The position numbers and the translations under genes are program-made. A DNA stretch of 64,000 nucleotides from Lasiodiplodia sp. COLG20 (taxonomy: Eukaryota > Ascomycota > Dothideomycetes > Botryosphaeriales > Botryosphaeriaceae). The stretch is taken from positions 2,604,001 to 2,668,000 of the forward strand of contig VNWV01000003.1 in NCBI GenBank assembly GCA_009801085.1, given 5' to 3'. Positions 1 to 10,696 of this stretch are shown one piece after another; positions within the stretch are counted from its first letter, which is position 1; every line of letters starts with the position of its first letter. Under the pieces are notes generated by a model, which saw nothing but the letters and a program-made list of their open reading frames with translations, was not told the DNA's origin and ran no database searches.

Positions 1-855
1 AGTAGCGCAGGTCCTGGGCGTACTCGTACTGCAGGATCTCGGCCTCGGTGAGCGTGTCGCACCAGGGCGAGCGGCGGCCGACGATCTGCGTCTCGAAGCC
101 GCACAGGTAGGCGAAGATGCCGACGTCGGTCGTGGCGAAGGCCAGGTCGCCGTTGAGGAGCCCGTTGATGCGCGCCGTCGCCGGCGGCAGGTACGTCGCG
201 TCCCACGCGTCCTTGGGCGCGCCGCCGCCGTTGTCGTCGTAGGCTGGGCACAGGTTCGACGTCGCCAGGCTATTGGCCAGCGAGCGCGGGTCGCTGCCGT
301 TCACGACGTAGATGGAGCCGAGCGTGGTGGCGTTGGGGCCCAGGTAGCCGCGCGCGAAGAGCTGCGCCGAGTTGAGCACGCGCGGCGACGACGCGTAGGC
401 GTTGGCCCAGAGGGAGAAGGGCGTGTTGTAGGCCTGGAACGAGGGGTACGCCTGCCGGAAGGACACGCCCATGTCGTAGAGCTCTTTCCAGCCCGTGGCC
501 GAGAGCTGGGCGATTTGTTGCGAGGGCTCGCTGAGCACTGGCGTCCAGTTGTGGAGGAATTGGAGCTCAGTAGCGTTTGTGGTGAAGGTGGCGTTTTTGA
601 TCTATGTTTTTGTGTTGTTAATATACACTCTAGGTTGGATATATATATTCCACATCACACCAGGTGCCCGGTGTTTTTATCATCCATGCAAAGGGTAAAT
701 GAAGGTAGGGAGATATGTTACCTTGGCCTCCAGAGCAGTCCATTCAGCATATGCTCCCGGGTCAGGATAGCGGCTACCATGACGGGAGACGAAGGCGGCC
801 TGGTCAACGGTGCAGCCCTCAGGGGCTGCCGGATCTATACCAAGGACATTGGGCC
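1..855 (-). CDS. Histidine acid phosphatase / phytase-like enzyme, partial (runs off the left edge)
   Basis: Two exons are readable on the minus strand: 855-722 and 601-1, joined by a 120-bp intron (donor GTAACA, acceptor CATAG) in phase 0. The first exon carries the family signature RHGSRYP at 764-784, the phosphate-binding motif with the histidine that becomes phosphorylated. The second carries segments typical of the clan, such as PRVLNSAQLFARGY, two cysteine-containing stretches and several N-glycosylation sequons (NAT). Known members are secreted enzymes that release phosphate from phytate or other phosphomonoesters. The 5' exon with the signal peptide is not resolved: the reading frame closes upstream of an acceptor at 856-858 and I find no convincing exon between 860 and 1500. 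The catalytic HD motif would lie outside the window. Family assignment is firm; substrate is not. Confidence 0.8.
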
Positions 856-1433
856 CTAGGCAAAGGATTAGCCAGACAGTTCAATTGCCCTCTCAATGGC
901 TGTTCTAACCAGAAAACCATTGACCATTTCCACCAAGGTGCTTCAGAGGATCGAAGCTCTCTTCGCCGCTCACTAGATTCGTGAGGGCAAGAACGGTCGT
1001 CACCGCGCCGAGGGATGAGGACTTCATAGCGAACGGAACTCGGGGCAACAAGAAAACGAGTGAAGGCAGCGCGCAATTGGACCGGCGAAACAGGTCGAAT
1101 ACATCGCAAGAGCATCTTTATATTTATCCATGAGCCTTAGCGCCAAGCCGCCTACCTGTAGGGGAAATGAAGAATACGCTGATTTCGGAGATTCGGCCGG
1201 CGAACGTTGTCCCTGACGTCGAGCGGTCTGCGATAAGTGGAACGGCTTTCGCGAGTGGCGCGGCGAAGCGTAACCGGGGAAAGCGACGGGTCGGTGATGC
1301 GCGGCAGGGATCATGGTCGGCACGTGTTTACCGCGATTGGACGGCATTGAAGAGTGACCATGTCGGCAACATCCGCGAACTATTGGGTGGACTCCGAACG
1401 ATGTCGGTTCCATTAGTATGGCAAAAAATTGGA

Positions 1434-1497
1434 GTAGTTGGAGCTCTTGTCCGATGCATTGTTCCACATCCATGTCCGGAGGATCACTTCAGCTACC
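1434..1497. repeat. Degenerate copy of the hairpin element
   Basis: The left arm (GTAGTTGGAGCTCTTGTCC) and the right arm (TGTCCGGAGGATCACTTCAG) match the arms of the hairpin family found elsewhere in the window, with several substitutions. The outer inverted repeats are not recognisable. It lies in the 837-bp gap between the phosphatase and the Nudix gene. I see nothing else definite in that gap apart from the unresolved 5' part of the phosphatase gene. Confidence 0.55.
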
Positions 1498-1692
1498 GCA
1501 ATTTGTTGCCATACTGGAACCGGCCTCGCATTGGCATGTCATCTCACAATGTTAATGTGTCTCCAAAAATAAGCGCTTACGAATTTTACACTCCTGCAAG
1601 ATAGCATTTTCTGGCAAGACGCTTTCGGGAAGATCAAGTCCTTTTGCGCTTCGCTTTTTTATCGCCATCTAACAAGATGCGCCAGCAGTCAG

Positions 1693-3086
1693 CTACAGCT
1701 TCGCCGCCTCCCTGAGAACCTCCCTAGTGAGTACATCACCTTTCTTCCGCTCCGGGCTGAGCCTTCCCATGCGTAATAGTCTCGAGATCATATCTTCATC
1801 ACCAAAATGCGAGTTGTGCTCGAACCGCGGCTCCTCATCGTACGCGACGCGCGCGGCGTCAACCAAGATCCTGGCTGTCATGCCGAACACTCTGAACCGC
1901 TCATCCGCGTCCGCAGCCCTCAATGCGTCCTTGGGCGGATCTGACAAAGCATCGTCTTCCGCCCTGCTGCCACCTCCCCCTGAACCTGTAGCCGTACTCC
2001 TTCTCGTCCTCTTCCTCGGTCTCTCTTCCGCAGTCCCTGGATCGCCCTCCCTTCCATCCCCCTTCTCCTTTCCTTTGCCCTTCGCCCTCACAACTGCCTT
2101 TCCGTCCCCAACTGGCACGTAGAAATTGTGCATTCGCCACCTGCTCTCGTGCCAGTCGGTCCACGCGCCTTGGTACCATTTCGCTGGGAAGCCCGCGGCC
2201 TCGACGCCCGCCTCGGCCTCTCCGGCGCTCGCCGACTCCTCAGCTTCGGCCATGAGGAAGTTGCGGAAGGGCGCGGTAAAGACGGCGGCGACCTCGTGGG
2301 GCGAGAGGCGGGGGATGAGGAGGTCTTCGGCGGTCTGGGTGGTGGTGGTAATTGGTTTGGTGGGTTCTGAAGGGGAAGAGGATGGAGAAGTAGAAGAAGT
2401 GCGGTCCGCGGCCAGGAAGGCGACGCACGGCCTGACTGCGAGCTCGGTGCGGGCGAGGTTGGCGGGCATCTGGCAGAGGTGCTCGACGCGGAAAGGCGGC
2501 GGCAGCTTGGCGTCCTGTAGCGGCAGGCCGATCTCCTCCCACGCCTCGCGGCGAGCGGTTTGGAAAGGCGTTTCGGTGAGAGCATCGGCACGTCCTACGT
2601 TCAGCATTGTTTAGCGGCTGTGGATTCGCCAAGGGTATTTTTTTGTTTTGACTCACCTCCAGGAAGTGCGGCATGGCCAGCGTAGGTGTTCATACCAGCA
2701 GCGCGCATGGTCAGCACGACGCGCAAGTCGCCACGCCTGTCGGCGAACAGAAGGATCAGCACGGCGGCGCGCCGTGCGAGCGGGACATTAGTGTACTGGG
2801 TTGGCGGCGGCTTGTAGGCGCGGAGGCGCGCGAGGGCCGCCTGCAAATAATCAGTTTCACTCGGAGCGGCGGGAGAGGGGGATGCGCACCGCAGAGGCGG
2901 GAGTGAGGGCTGCCATGGCAGACGAGTGTTGTTGCCATGATGTTGTGCGGACGACGGGCTTGACGTTGATGTCACCTGTGGGACGTGCGGTAATCCGGGG
3001 ATGTGTTGCGGGGACCTCGGCTCAGCGCGGCTCGGCCTGCCGTTTGAGGAAATTCGGGTACAGATGACATCTTCGTGGCTCTGCAC
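1693..3086 (-). CDS. Nudix hydrolase, peroxisomal coenzyme A diphosphatase type (PCD1/NUDT7-like)
   Basis: Exons 3086-2657 and 2594-1693 join through a 62-bp intron (GTGAGT...GTAG) in phase 1 and give 443 residues. The Nudix box spans the junction: GG at residues 143-144 followed by REAWEEIG at 159-166, spaced as in NUDT7/NUDT8/PCD1. The first acidic position of the consensus is Thr, with Glu next to it. Family members cleave CoA and acyl-CoA to 3',5'-ADP and phosphopantetheine. The protein ends in AKL, a functional variant of the PTS1 peroxisomal signal, as expected for this subfamily. The C-terminal half has a long low-complexity, Lys/Arg-rich insert (about residues 350-400) not usual in the yeast protein. 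The start at 3086 is the first in-frame ATG; the first 60 residues are weakly supported. Confidence 0.82.
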
Positions 3087-3838
3087 TCAGATTCAGCCTT
3101 TCGCGAACCATCTGAGGGATCCAGTAGTACGCGCTGGATAGGTTATGAAGCCAGATCTTTGGATGTAGGCGTGTTTCGGTGTGGATTTGCATAATTTAGT
3201 AATGTCTTCGGCAAAGAAGTGCGCCAGCCAGCGACAGAAGTCTGCAACGACACTTATGCATTTCCTTCAGGCTTCAATAAAAGGCATCAAGTGACTTGAT
3301 ACGACTCTCTTTTTGGCTGTCGCACTTCCCCGTCCAAAAATTTGCCATGAATCCTTTCGGGAGTGGTGTTTTCTGGAGTGGAAACAGCAATGAGCTGAAG
3401 CAAAAGCGTTGTGGATTGCTTTTCTATGAATTAGATGCTTGTTATGGAAAACTTACAACATTGATGTCTAGACCATAGCTTGACTACCCATGGAATTTGT
3501 GACCCACACGACCAACAACGTCCGGCGGAAGCGGAAGCGGACCTCCGTCGGAGCATCGTGAGCACCCACCACCCATCCCTCATGACCAAAACCCTCCCCC
3601 GCTCACCTAAAACTTCTTTTTCTACCGTATTTGATTCCAAAATCGTCACTACCATACAGCCTTTATCACTTATCGACTGTGTTACCGCCTGTGTATTGAT
3701 CTCGTACTGACAATCTCCGTCATCGCTTCCGGGATAGCGTCACACCACTGCTCTTCAAGACTCCAAAGTTACTTGATCATCCGGCCTTGAGCAGCAGATA
3801 GGACTTTCATCACGGACGTAACTGCGGCGAGAAAAGGT
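3087..3838. other. Intergenic, divergent promoter region
   Basis: This 752-bp spacer lies between the divergently transcribed Nudix and aldolase-like genes, so it should hold both promoters. I see no credible coding exon, repeat or RNA gene in it. Confidence 0.5.
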
Positions 3839-4962
3839 ATGCCCGGAACGAAGACGACGGCCGCCATGTCGCGCGGCCCGACGCGCTTGCAGCTCAGCCT
3901 GCAACACGCCGCAGCCGACCGCGAGGGTGGCTCGCCATCAGTGGGACAGTGGATCCAGTTCCGGAATCCGGAGCTGGCCGAGAGCGTGGCGGGGTCGGGT
4001 AGTGACGTACGTTGTGCTTTTCTCTTTTCCCCCCTCTCTCTGTTCTTTCCTCTTCTGGCTTGAGCTCTGCCGGAAAGGGGCCGTTGGTGCTTGTGATTCT
4101 CTGATCCACGTTGTCATCGGTATTGCCGCTCTACCATAAGTCTTCAAATACAGCCGCCTTTGGGCAAGTCGTGCACATATATGATTAGAGGAGATGCTTA
4201 CCTTGCGCGTTTAACAGTTTGTTATCATCGATTGCGAGCGGAGCCACATCAACACCCCCACAGACCTCTCGCTCGTTGTGGAAGCCGTGATAACCGCAGG
4301 ATCATCACCGATAGTGCGAGTGCTGGCAAGCCAGCCGAAACGGATACGATGGGCGCAGGATAGCGGCGCGCATGGTGTCATGGTCGCCATGTGCGAGACG
4401 AAGGTGAGTAAAGTCTCTCTGTTTGTCTTCTCTTCTTACTTCATGATGTTGATACTGTGTAGGCCCAAGCGGAGAGGATTGTTGTCGCTACCGGCTGCCC
4501 TTCACCCCGTTTCGTCGTCGTCGTTGAAATCGACTCACCGAAGGCGGTCGAGAACGTCGATGGCATCGCTTCGGTTGGCGGTATTGATGCAGTATGTTCA
4601 CCTTTCCAAGAGCTTATTCCTCTCCTCTCTATCCCACCCTCAAACATCATTATCACTGACGTTCGCTTTTCCTTTGATGTAAACAGCTATTCGTCGGAGT
4701 GCATCTCTCCAGCTCCTCCGACTCTGACGCAGTGCTCACTGCCGCACGCAGGCACGCCAAGTTCCCAGGCCACTTTGCGGCGGATGCAGACACTGCAGTG
4801 GCACTGGTCAAACGCGGCTGGCAGTTTGTGAACTGCGGTGGGACGGATCTACAGGCTATTGAAGAGTTGGAACGGATGAGACGGACGCTGGTAGGAATGA
4901 GGGCGTCGCCGCCGCCGATTGAGGGGGATGAGTACGAGTGGGATGGGAAGGATTGGGGCTGA
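3839..4962 (+). CDS. HpcH/HpaI aldolase-family protein with altered active site
   Basis: Four exons, 3839-4006, 4218-4403, 4463-4591 and 4687-4962, all join in phase 0 and give 252 residues, the usual size for HpcH/HpaI aldolases (2-keto-3-deoxy-sugar-acid and 4-hydroxy-2-oxo-heptanedioate aldolases; the fungal macrophomate synthase belongs here). Family landmarks are GQWIQFRNPELAES near the start, FVIIDCERSH at 57-66, SPIVRV with Arg90, GAHGVMVAMCETK ending at 118, VVVEIDSPKAVEN with Glu140, and GGIDALFVGV at 157-166. Two catalytic positions look changed: the usual DxEH is DCER, so the His of the Asp-His dyad is Arg, and the usual GPxDLS, with a metal-binding Asp, reads GVHLSS. It may be a diverged enzyme or a non-catalytic homologue. 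The neighbours do not indicate a pathway. Confidence 0.8.
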
Positions 4963-5028
4963 TGAAATTCATGTAAAGTTCCGGAGGAGAGGACGTTGTG
5001 AGGAGAAAAAGTCGACTGATGGGGGGAT

Positions 5029-5075
5029 TTGAAGCTATCGTCCGGACGTGTATGTCGAATTAATATTACACATTT
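5029..5075. repeat. Half of a hairpin element (one arm only)
   Basis: One arm, TTGAAGCTATCGTCCGGACG, plus the adjoining AT-rich loop is present. The opposite arm is missing and the sequence changes after about 5075. It lies in the 349-bp gap between the aldolase-like and hydrolase genes, which run convergently. I see nothing else in that gap. Confidence 0.6.
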
Positions 5076-5311
5076 AAGTCAATCATTGCTCGTCGTGAGG
5101 ACTGTAAAAATCTCTCTCTCTTTCAAATACTATTTCCGGGAGCATAGCTACCCCTGACTTAAAGGCCCTGCTATTCTTCGAGGGATGAGCGTGTAAATGC
5201 TGATGCACAGCTGCACACGCAAATAATACTTGCTAGTGATTGATCTGGCGGCTGCCGTTTACCAAGATGCTTCTCGATAAATGGCAGATTGAAGTCTACC
5301 AGTCATTATGC

Positions 5312-6686
5312 CTATGCATCGACTTCGCGGATGCCGTAGCTGAACATCTCGTTTGACTGCACCGAGTTTTCATCAACAAGTTTTCTCGCAGTCTCCACCC
5401 CAGCAACAGGGACACGATACTCAAACTTCTTCCCCGGCGCAGGATCTTTTCCGTCAACTTGGTACGGAAAAGGCAAATACTGCACATATTCATGTCAGCA
5501 AAAATCCTTCACGGAGTATAATGAGTGGATCACAAACCTCTGGAAGCAGACCCAGTTGCCTAAGAAGCGTTGCTTGGTCCCACGCAATATGCTCATGGTA
5601 GAGCCTATCGCCGCGAATGTTTACAACGGAAGTGAAAGGCACTTCAAGTGGCTTGTTTGTGGGCGGGACGCCCGGCACCCTATCCCAAACATCAGCGCTA
5701 CAGCACTCCCACCACAGTCCCCTTGGAAGCCTACAGCCAATCCACCTTCCGATCATGTGTGCACTTGAACACAAACTCGTCGATTACTCGATCAATGCCC
5801 ACGGTCCGACTGACGAGCTCGAGGCTTGTGTCTGGAGGATTGCTGTGCACGAAATGGTTACGGTAGAAGGTGGTCAGGCGCTCGCGGCCAATTCCACCAG
5901 TGATGGTGGGTATGTGGTTGACGTAGGGTTCCTGCACCATGGTGCCCATGGTCTTGGCCACTGCGCGCTCGCCGAACTCGTACAGGCAGTGCTCGTTCCA
6001 GATAGCCTCGAGGTCGAAGAAGGGCCCGCCCACTAGCGGCTTGAGGAAAGTCAGCGTGCGCGTATGGGCGACGGCGGCGGCGGCGCTGCGGTAATTGGGG
6101 TGTGCTGGGAGCACAAAATTGGGTGCCGCCTCGGAATAGACGTGTGTGGTGGTGCGGGCCAGTTTGGAAGGCTCAGAGTCTCCTACGGCATGCCAAAGAA
6201 GCTGTGCATACGCGTGCGTAGCTTCCTCTGAGAAGGGCGTGGTAGAGTAGTTGACAAAGGCAGCGATGCTTTGGTTGACGCCGTCCTTCTCATATGACGC
6301 CTTAGGCAAAGGGACATAGGCTAGTATATGATCAGCCTCCGTCCGCTGCTACGCGTCGAACAAGACTCACTTATCACGCCATATTTATTTCCCTCGCACT
6401 CGTCCAAAGCCTCCAGCGCAGCGAACGCCCGTCGCAAATCTGCGTCGAACTCATGGTCGTGGTTAAGCGTGATCTGCGCCACGGCGTAGCCTTCTTCGGC
6501 CCATTTGAGTAGCGGCGGCGGATCCAACGTCTTGTCGCTATGGCCTAGCGGCAAGGCGCCATCGACAAGGAGCACGAGGCCGGGCCCTTTGCCATGGCGC
6601 GACAGCGGTGGCTGTAGCACGATGTTCGGGGCGATGGTCTGCAGGGGCGCCGACGGGAGCGGGACGGGCGGTTCCTCGGGCGCCAT
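5312..6686 (-). CDS. Dienelactone-hydrolase-like (carboxymethylenebutenolidase-annotated) protein
   Basis: Exons 6686-6371, 6320-5735, 5679-5538 and 5479-5312 (introns 50, 55 and 58 bp) give 403 residues. The N-terminal 250 residues resemble the alpha/beta-hydrolase type that fungi carry under the name carboxymethylenebutenolidase (GPGLVLLVDGALPLGHSD, WAEEGYAVAQITLN, KYGVI). The C-terminal 150 residues look like the attached SnoaL/NTF2-like region: YVNHIPTITGGIGRERL, FYRNHF, LVSRTVGIDRVIDEF, then IRGDRLYHEHIAWDQATLLRQLGLLP. I cannot point to a complete Ser/Cys-Asp-His triad, so catalysis is unproven. Every exon join preserves frame and known domain continuity, so the model is good even though the substrate is unknown. 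No signal peptide is visible. Confidence 0.8.
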
Positions 6687-7859
6687 TCTCGCTGTGCGTT
6701 GATGTTGTCGTTCGAAGTTTTTGTATCCCCACGCTTCGCTGGCTGGTGAGGGGTACAGCTTATCGCGGCATCCCGCCCGCCTGGCATCGCTAACAGCCTG
6801 AATTTCTCAGCATGCCGACTGCCAGCGACCGCTCGGTCGATGAGGTGATGGCGTTCGTCTCGGATGCGCAACCGCCCATTACAGACCCGACGGCTTGCCC
6901 TGCACATGACAAACGTTTAAAAATACAGCCCTCTACTCACACATTTACGTCGAGGAGCGGTTGCATCCAAGGGAGGGCCCAGAGATGCATCGGCATGCAA
7001 CCTTCAGCCTCGCACAACTTCGGCACATTGAACACAACAGGGTTACTTGCATTCTTGAGCAATGCACAGGACTGCAAGGTCCCTTGGATTGCATCCACGA
7101 TCAACCAAAAAGTTAGAAATCGCATCTAGAACAACCGTATCGTCCGATGATAAGCTTTTACACCAACACCGCCCTATCTTCCCGCCCCATAAGTATGCCA
7201 CGCAAGCCCCCCCCCCCCCTTGCCCGTCGCACCACCGCAAGAAACAAACCGAACCACTTGCTGCACCAACCGCCCTCTTCTCGTGCAACGAAAATCAAGG
7301 ACCAACGACGCGTGCCGTCCGACGCCAAGCCCCGCCGTCCAAGACGCCGCCGAAACCGGCAGCCCCGGATGCATACGGTCCCGAAGCCAAGCCCTGGCTG
7401 CATTCCAACAAGAAAGCGGGGTGGCATAAGCGTGGCTTGAGCTTAATAGATAGTAGCCGGATTTTTTTTTTTAATTCTAAAAAAAAGAATGCCACAAGGA
7501 GTAAGTTAGTTCCAACGTCTGTCTGTACGGGTGTGACAACAGCTGTGGAGGGAGTCGGAAATCTCTCTGGCAGATGCTCTTGCTCATGCTGGATTGTCTA
7601 ATACGCGTTGCTCTCAAGCCCGTTATTGACTACTATTGCTTTGACTATTCCTGCCAAGCCCCGCGCTGCTGGATACTTGGTAGTCCCCGCGCGGGCCAAC
7701 TTGGAAAAAGTAAAAGAGAGACCGATCCGAAGGCTGATAGCCAACAGATCCTAATCAGCAGCCCCCCTACGTACATACATACATGCCACCTTCCGTCATC
7801 AACTTCCCCTTTACCACTGTTGATTTCTTGCATTGATCTGGCTCGACGAATAGGCAATC
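6687..7859. other. Intergenic, divergent promoter region with homopolymer tracts
   Basis: This 1.17-kb spacer between the divergent hydrolase and Zn2Cys6 genes contains a run of 13 C at 7207-7219 and T- and A-rich tracts around 7460-7490. Open frames here are short and low-complexity and show no recognisable domain, so I call none. Confidence 0.5.
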
Positions 7860-10696
7860 ATGCAGAGACCGCCGGTTAATCGAGCCGCCCCGCTCGAAGA
7901 GCAGGAACGCGCCAACAGCCGCGTGTGGAGAGCCTGCGTCGAATGCCGAAAGAAAAAGGTCAGTGCTAACGTCCTTTTTTTATTCGGAATTGCTGCAGAG
8001 GGTTATGACGACCGAAGAATGGCGCGAAGAACAGCAGCCCTAGAACATGGCATAACTATGCCTCGGCTATTACAAAAAAAAAAAAAACAATGCGTGGGCA
8101 GCTGAAGCTATCATCCGGACGTGAATGTATAATTGTTAATTTGACATTTACGTCCGGACGATAGCTTCAACTGCCCACGACATGAGCGAAAAACTAAATG
8201 CACGGTAGCATTCGGCTACGGATTCTTCATCAGCCAGCCTACATACATTGCTGATCAATCATTGCCTCGACTAAAACACCCAACAGACCAAGTGCGACGG
8301 TAAAGACCCCTGTCACTATTGCAACGCACGAGGCCGGACGTGCGAGTACCCAAATACCAACGATAATGCCCAAGCTAGTCGACAGTGAGTGCTCTATTTG
8401 ATATGGCTCGAGCACGTGATACGTGATGAGGCGCAAATGCTAAATTGTCTTTCCAATCTTCGTTTAGCCAAATGACGAGCTTTGAGGCTCGATGCCAGCA
8501 AATAGACATTTTGTGCCAGAAAATGGACTCCATGCTGGAAAAGTTCGACAGACTAATGGGCACCTTTGAAGCACGCACGTCTCAAATTTCCCAGAGACTC
8601 CATGATCCAGCAATCGACGCGTTACAGAATGAATTAAATCGGATGCAAGACCTGCAGTCTCAGCACAGAGCCCACGAGGAGGAGCCAGAGAGCGACGCAG
8701 AAGACGTTGAGAGCCTACCGGATCGCAGGGACGAACCAGCCGGCCATTTGGTCGCGGATGCCCAAGGAAAGCTCCGGTAAGTTTATTTTCACGAGAGATA
8801 TTGAATCCTGCCTCTACCGGACATTTTGCTTCCGACTACCTACGGAGTGAACCGAGCTTACCAGCTGCCCAACAAGGTACGTCGGCGGCACCACGAACCT
8901 GATCCTGATCGAAGCGGTACAGAGCCTGGGGGATCAGCAACAAACGTCCCCGCTCTTTGCCACGCCAGGACCAAGTGACTCACGACGCAGCACATCCACC
9001 AGCATTATCGGCCTTCCATTCTTTTCCGGTGGCAGCAGCACATCCCTCCGCCTACCTTGCGCGGTAAGCCCCGAGCAAATCAGCTTCCCACCGCAGTACA
9101 TATCCGACTTGCTGGTGAACCTGTACTTCGACCATTTCCATTACACGTTTCCTATCCTGTTCAAACCCTATTTCATGCGTCAGTATGCAAAACAGCTCGC
9201 ATGTAGTCCCGGAGACGGTCCGGATCCAGGCTTTCCATGTGTCTTTTTCGCCGTCTGTGCCTGCGCGTCGGGGCTCTTGCCGCGCAGTTCCGGGATGCCA
9301 GCGCCAGGGGGAGAGCGACCAGGGCAGGAGTTCTACGAAAAAGCGTGGCTACTCTACTACGGCGCCGCCGGACAAGGGACCATCGAGCAGGTTCAGTGCC
9401 TGGCGCTGCTTTCCGTGTGCTCCGCGGGCTGGAACACGCTGACTCAGGCCTGGAAGTTCGCGGGTCAGGCGGTGCGGTCGGCGCAGGATTTGGGTCTGCA
9501 CACCGGGCTTCGGCGGCCGGCCCAGGACGCGCCGAACGAATTGTTGCTAGAGCAGGTGGGTCGGCGCGTGTGGTGGAGCGTCTACGGGCTTGATAGGCTC
9601 CTATCCATGTGCCTGGGCCGGCCAATGGCTGCTGACGACGATGATTGCGACTGCGAGCTGCCACTCGACATGACTGATGAGCACCTTGAGATTTACTGCC
9701 GTGATCCTGCCGTTGAATGCAGTACCTCGTCAGCTTTGGCAGGCTTTTTGGCTTTTTCGGAACTATGCAAGATTGCGAGCAAGATCGTCAAGTCCACGCG
9801 GCGGCTGCAAAGATCCCAGGCCTCCAGGATCCAGAAGGAGCTGCAATCGCAAACAGAGGCGCTGAATAGCCAGTTGCAACAATGGCTGCAGAACCTGCCA
9901 GATGTGGTCAAATTCTCCGCTAATAGGTCCGACGAGGATGGACGATTGCATCTGACCATGTGTATCATCACATTCATTTTGCACGCTGCGTCGATAATCA
10001 ACCTGCAAAGGTGAGTACTCCTCTTGAAAGAAAAACAAGAACCGAGGGTTGCAAGGATAGGGGTGGATGGCTGACGTGAAACGTATATGTGGCTGTGGAA
10101 CAGGCCACGGACAGCCGATAAACATGGCCTGACCGAGTCTCCGAAGGCGGCTCGAAATCATGATGCAGATGGCATGTCGTCGGCCGAGCAGTGCATCCAA
10201 GCGGCGCGGAGCTGTATCCACACGGCGGAGCTCATCTTGTTCCGGGTCCCGCCGTCACACTATCTCGCTTTCAGCATCCACGAGCTGGCTGTGGCAGGCG
10301 TGCTTCTGTGAGTGAAGGCCATATGTCGATTATGATGATCTGCGCCGGGGTCACGACATGACGGCAAAGCTGATCATATACAGACTTCGAACGTCACCGA
10401 CAATCCCGCCGCCGGTAAGCGTGCAAGAGGACGTGCAGCGATGCATTCGGCACCTCGGCGATCTGCAAAAGGTATGGGCGGGTGCTGAGAGGAGCAAAGC
10501 GATTCTGCAGGATCTGCTGCAGAGGGCGACGGAAGCGGCGGAAAGCAGCTTTGAGCTGTTCGGCGGGGCGGCAGAGCAACGAGAAATACTGGACCCTGAC
10601 TTCTTTGTGAATTTTGAGGTGAGCGAGACGGCAGGCGTGCGTGGTGCTTTCTGACGGGCATCAATCCAATAGGCAGCCCACAGCCTCCAGCTCTGA
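7860..10696 (+). CDS. Zn2Cys6 fungal transcription factor
   Basis: Seven exons, 7860-7958, 8287-8384, 8468-8776, 8877-10010, 10104-10307, 10384-10618 and 10673-10696, give 700 residues with consistent phases. The zinc cluster is complete: Cys26, 29, 36, 42, 45 and 52 (spacing 2-6-5-2-6), interrupted after Lys33 by intron 1, a common intron position in this family. A heptad-rich coiled coil follows (MTSFEARCQQIDILCQKMDS, KFDRLM), probably for dimerisation. A Fungal_trans region then starts around YFDHFHYTFPILF, with the usual FYEKAWLL, ALLSVCSAGWNTLTQAWKFAG and RRVWWSVYGLDRLLS blocks. Intron 1 is 328 bp because a hairpin element lies inside it. The last intron (10619-10672) is preferred because it has GTGAGC, a CTGAC branch site and AATAG; read-through would instead stop at 10654. 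Target genes are unknown. Confidence 0.88.
7994..8232 (-). mobile_element. Hairpin MITE, copy E, inside intron 1 of the transcription factor
   Basis: The central hairpin occupies 8095-8177 (outer arm TGGGCAGCTGAAGCTATC and its complement), next to an A-run at 8074-8087. The right-type end begins near 7994 (TGCAGAGGG..., apparently a mutated TA-CAG terminus) and reads into GCGCGAAGAACAGCAG as in other copies. The left-type end, a decayed CACGCTAGCC, fades near 8232. Minus here means the right-type end lies at the lower coordinate. The element accounts for about 240 of the 328 intron bases and leaves donor and acceptor intact. Confidence 0.75.

Noticed and set aside
7062..7601. A 179-codon frame upstream of the Zn2Cys6 gene
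   Set aside because: It is low-complexity sequence through homopolymer runs, with no domain and no support for transcription.
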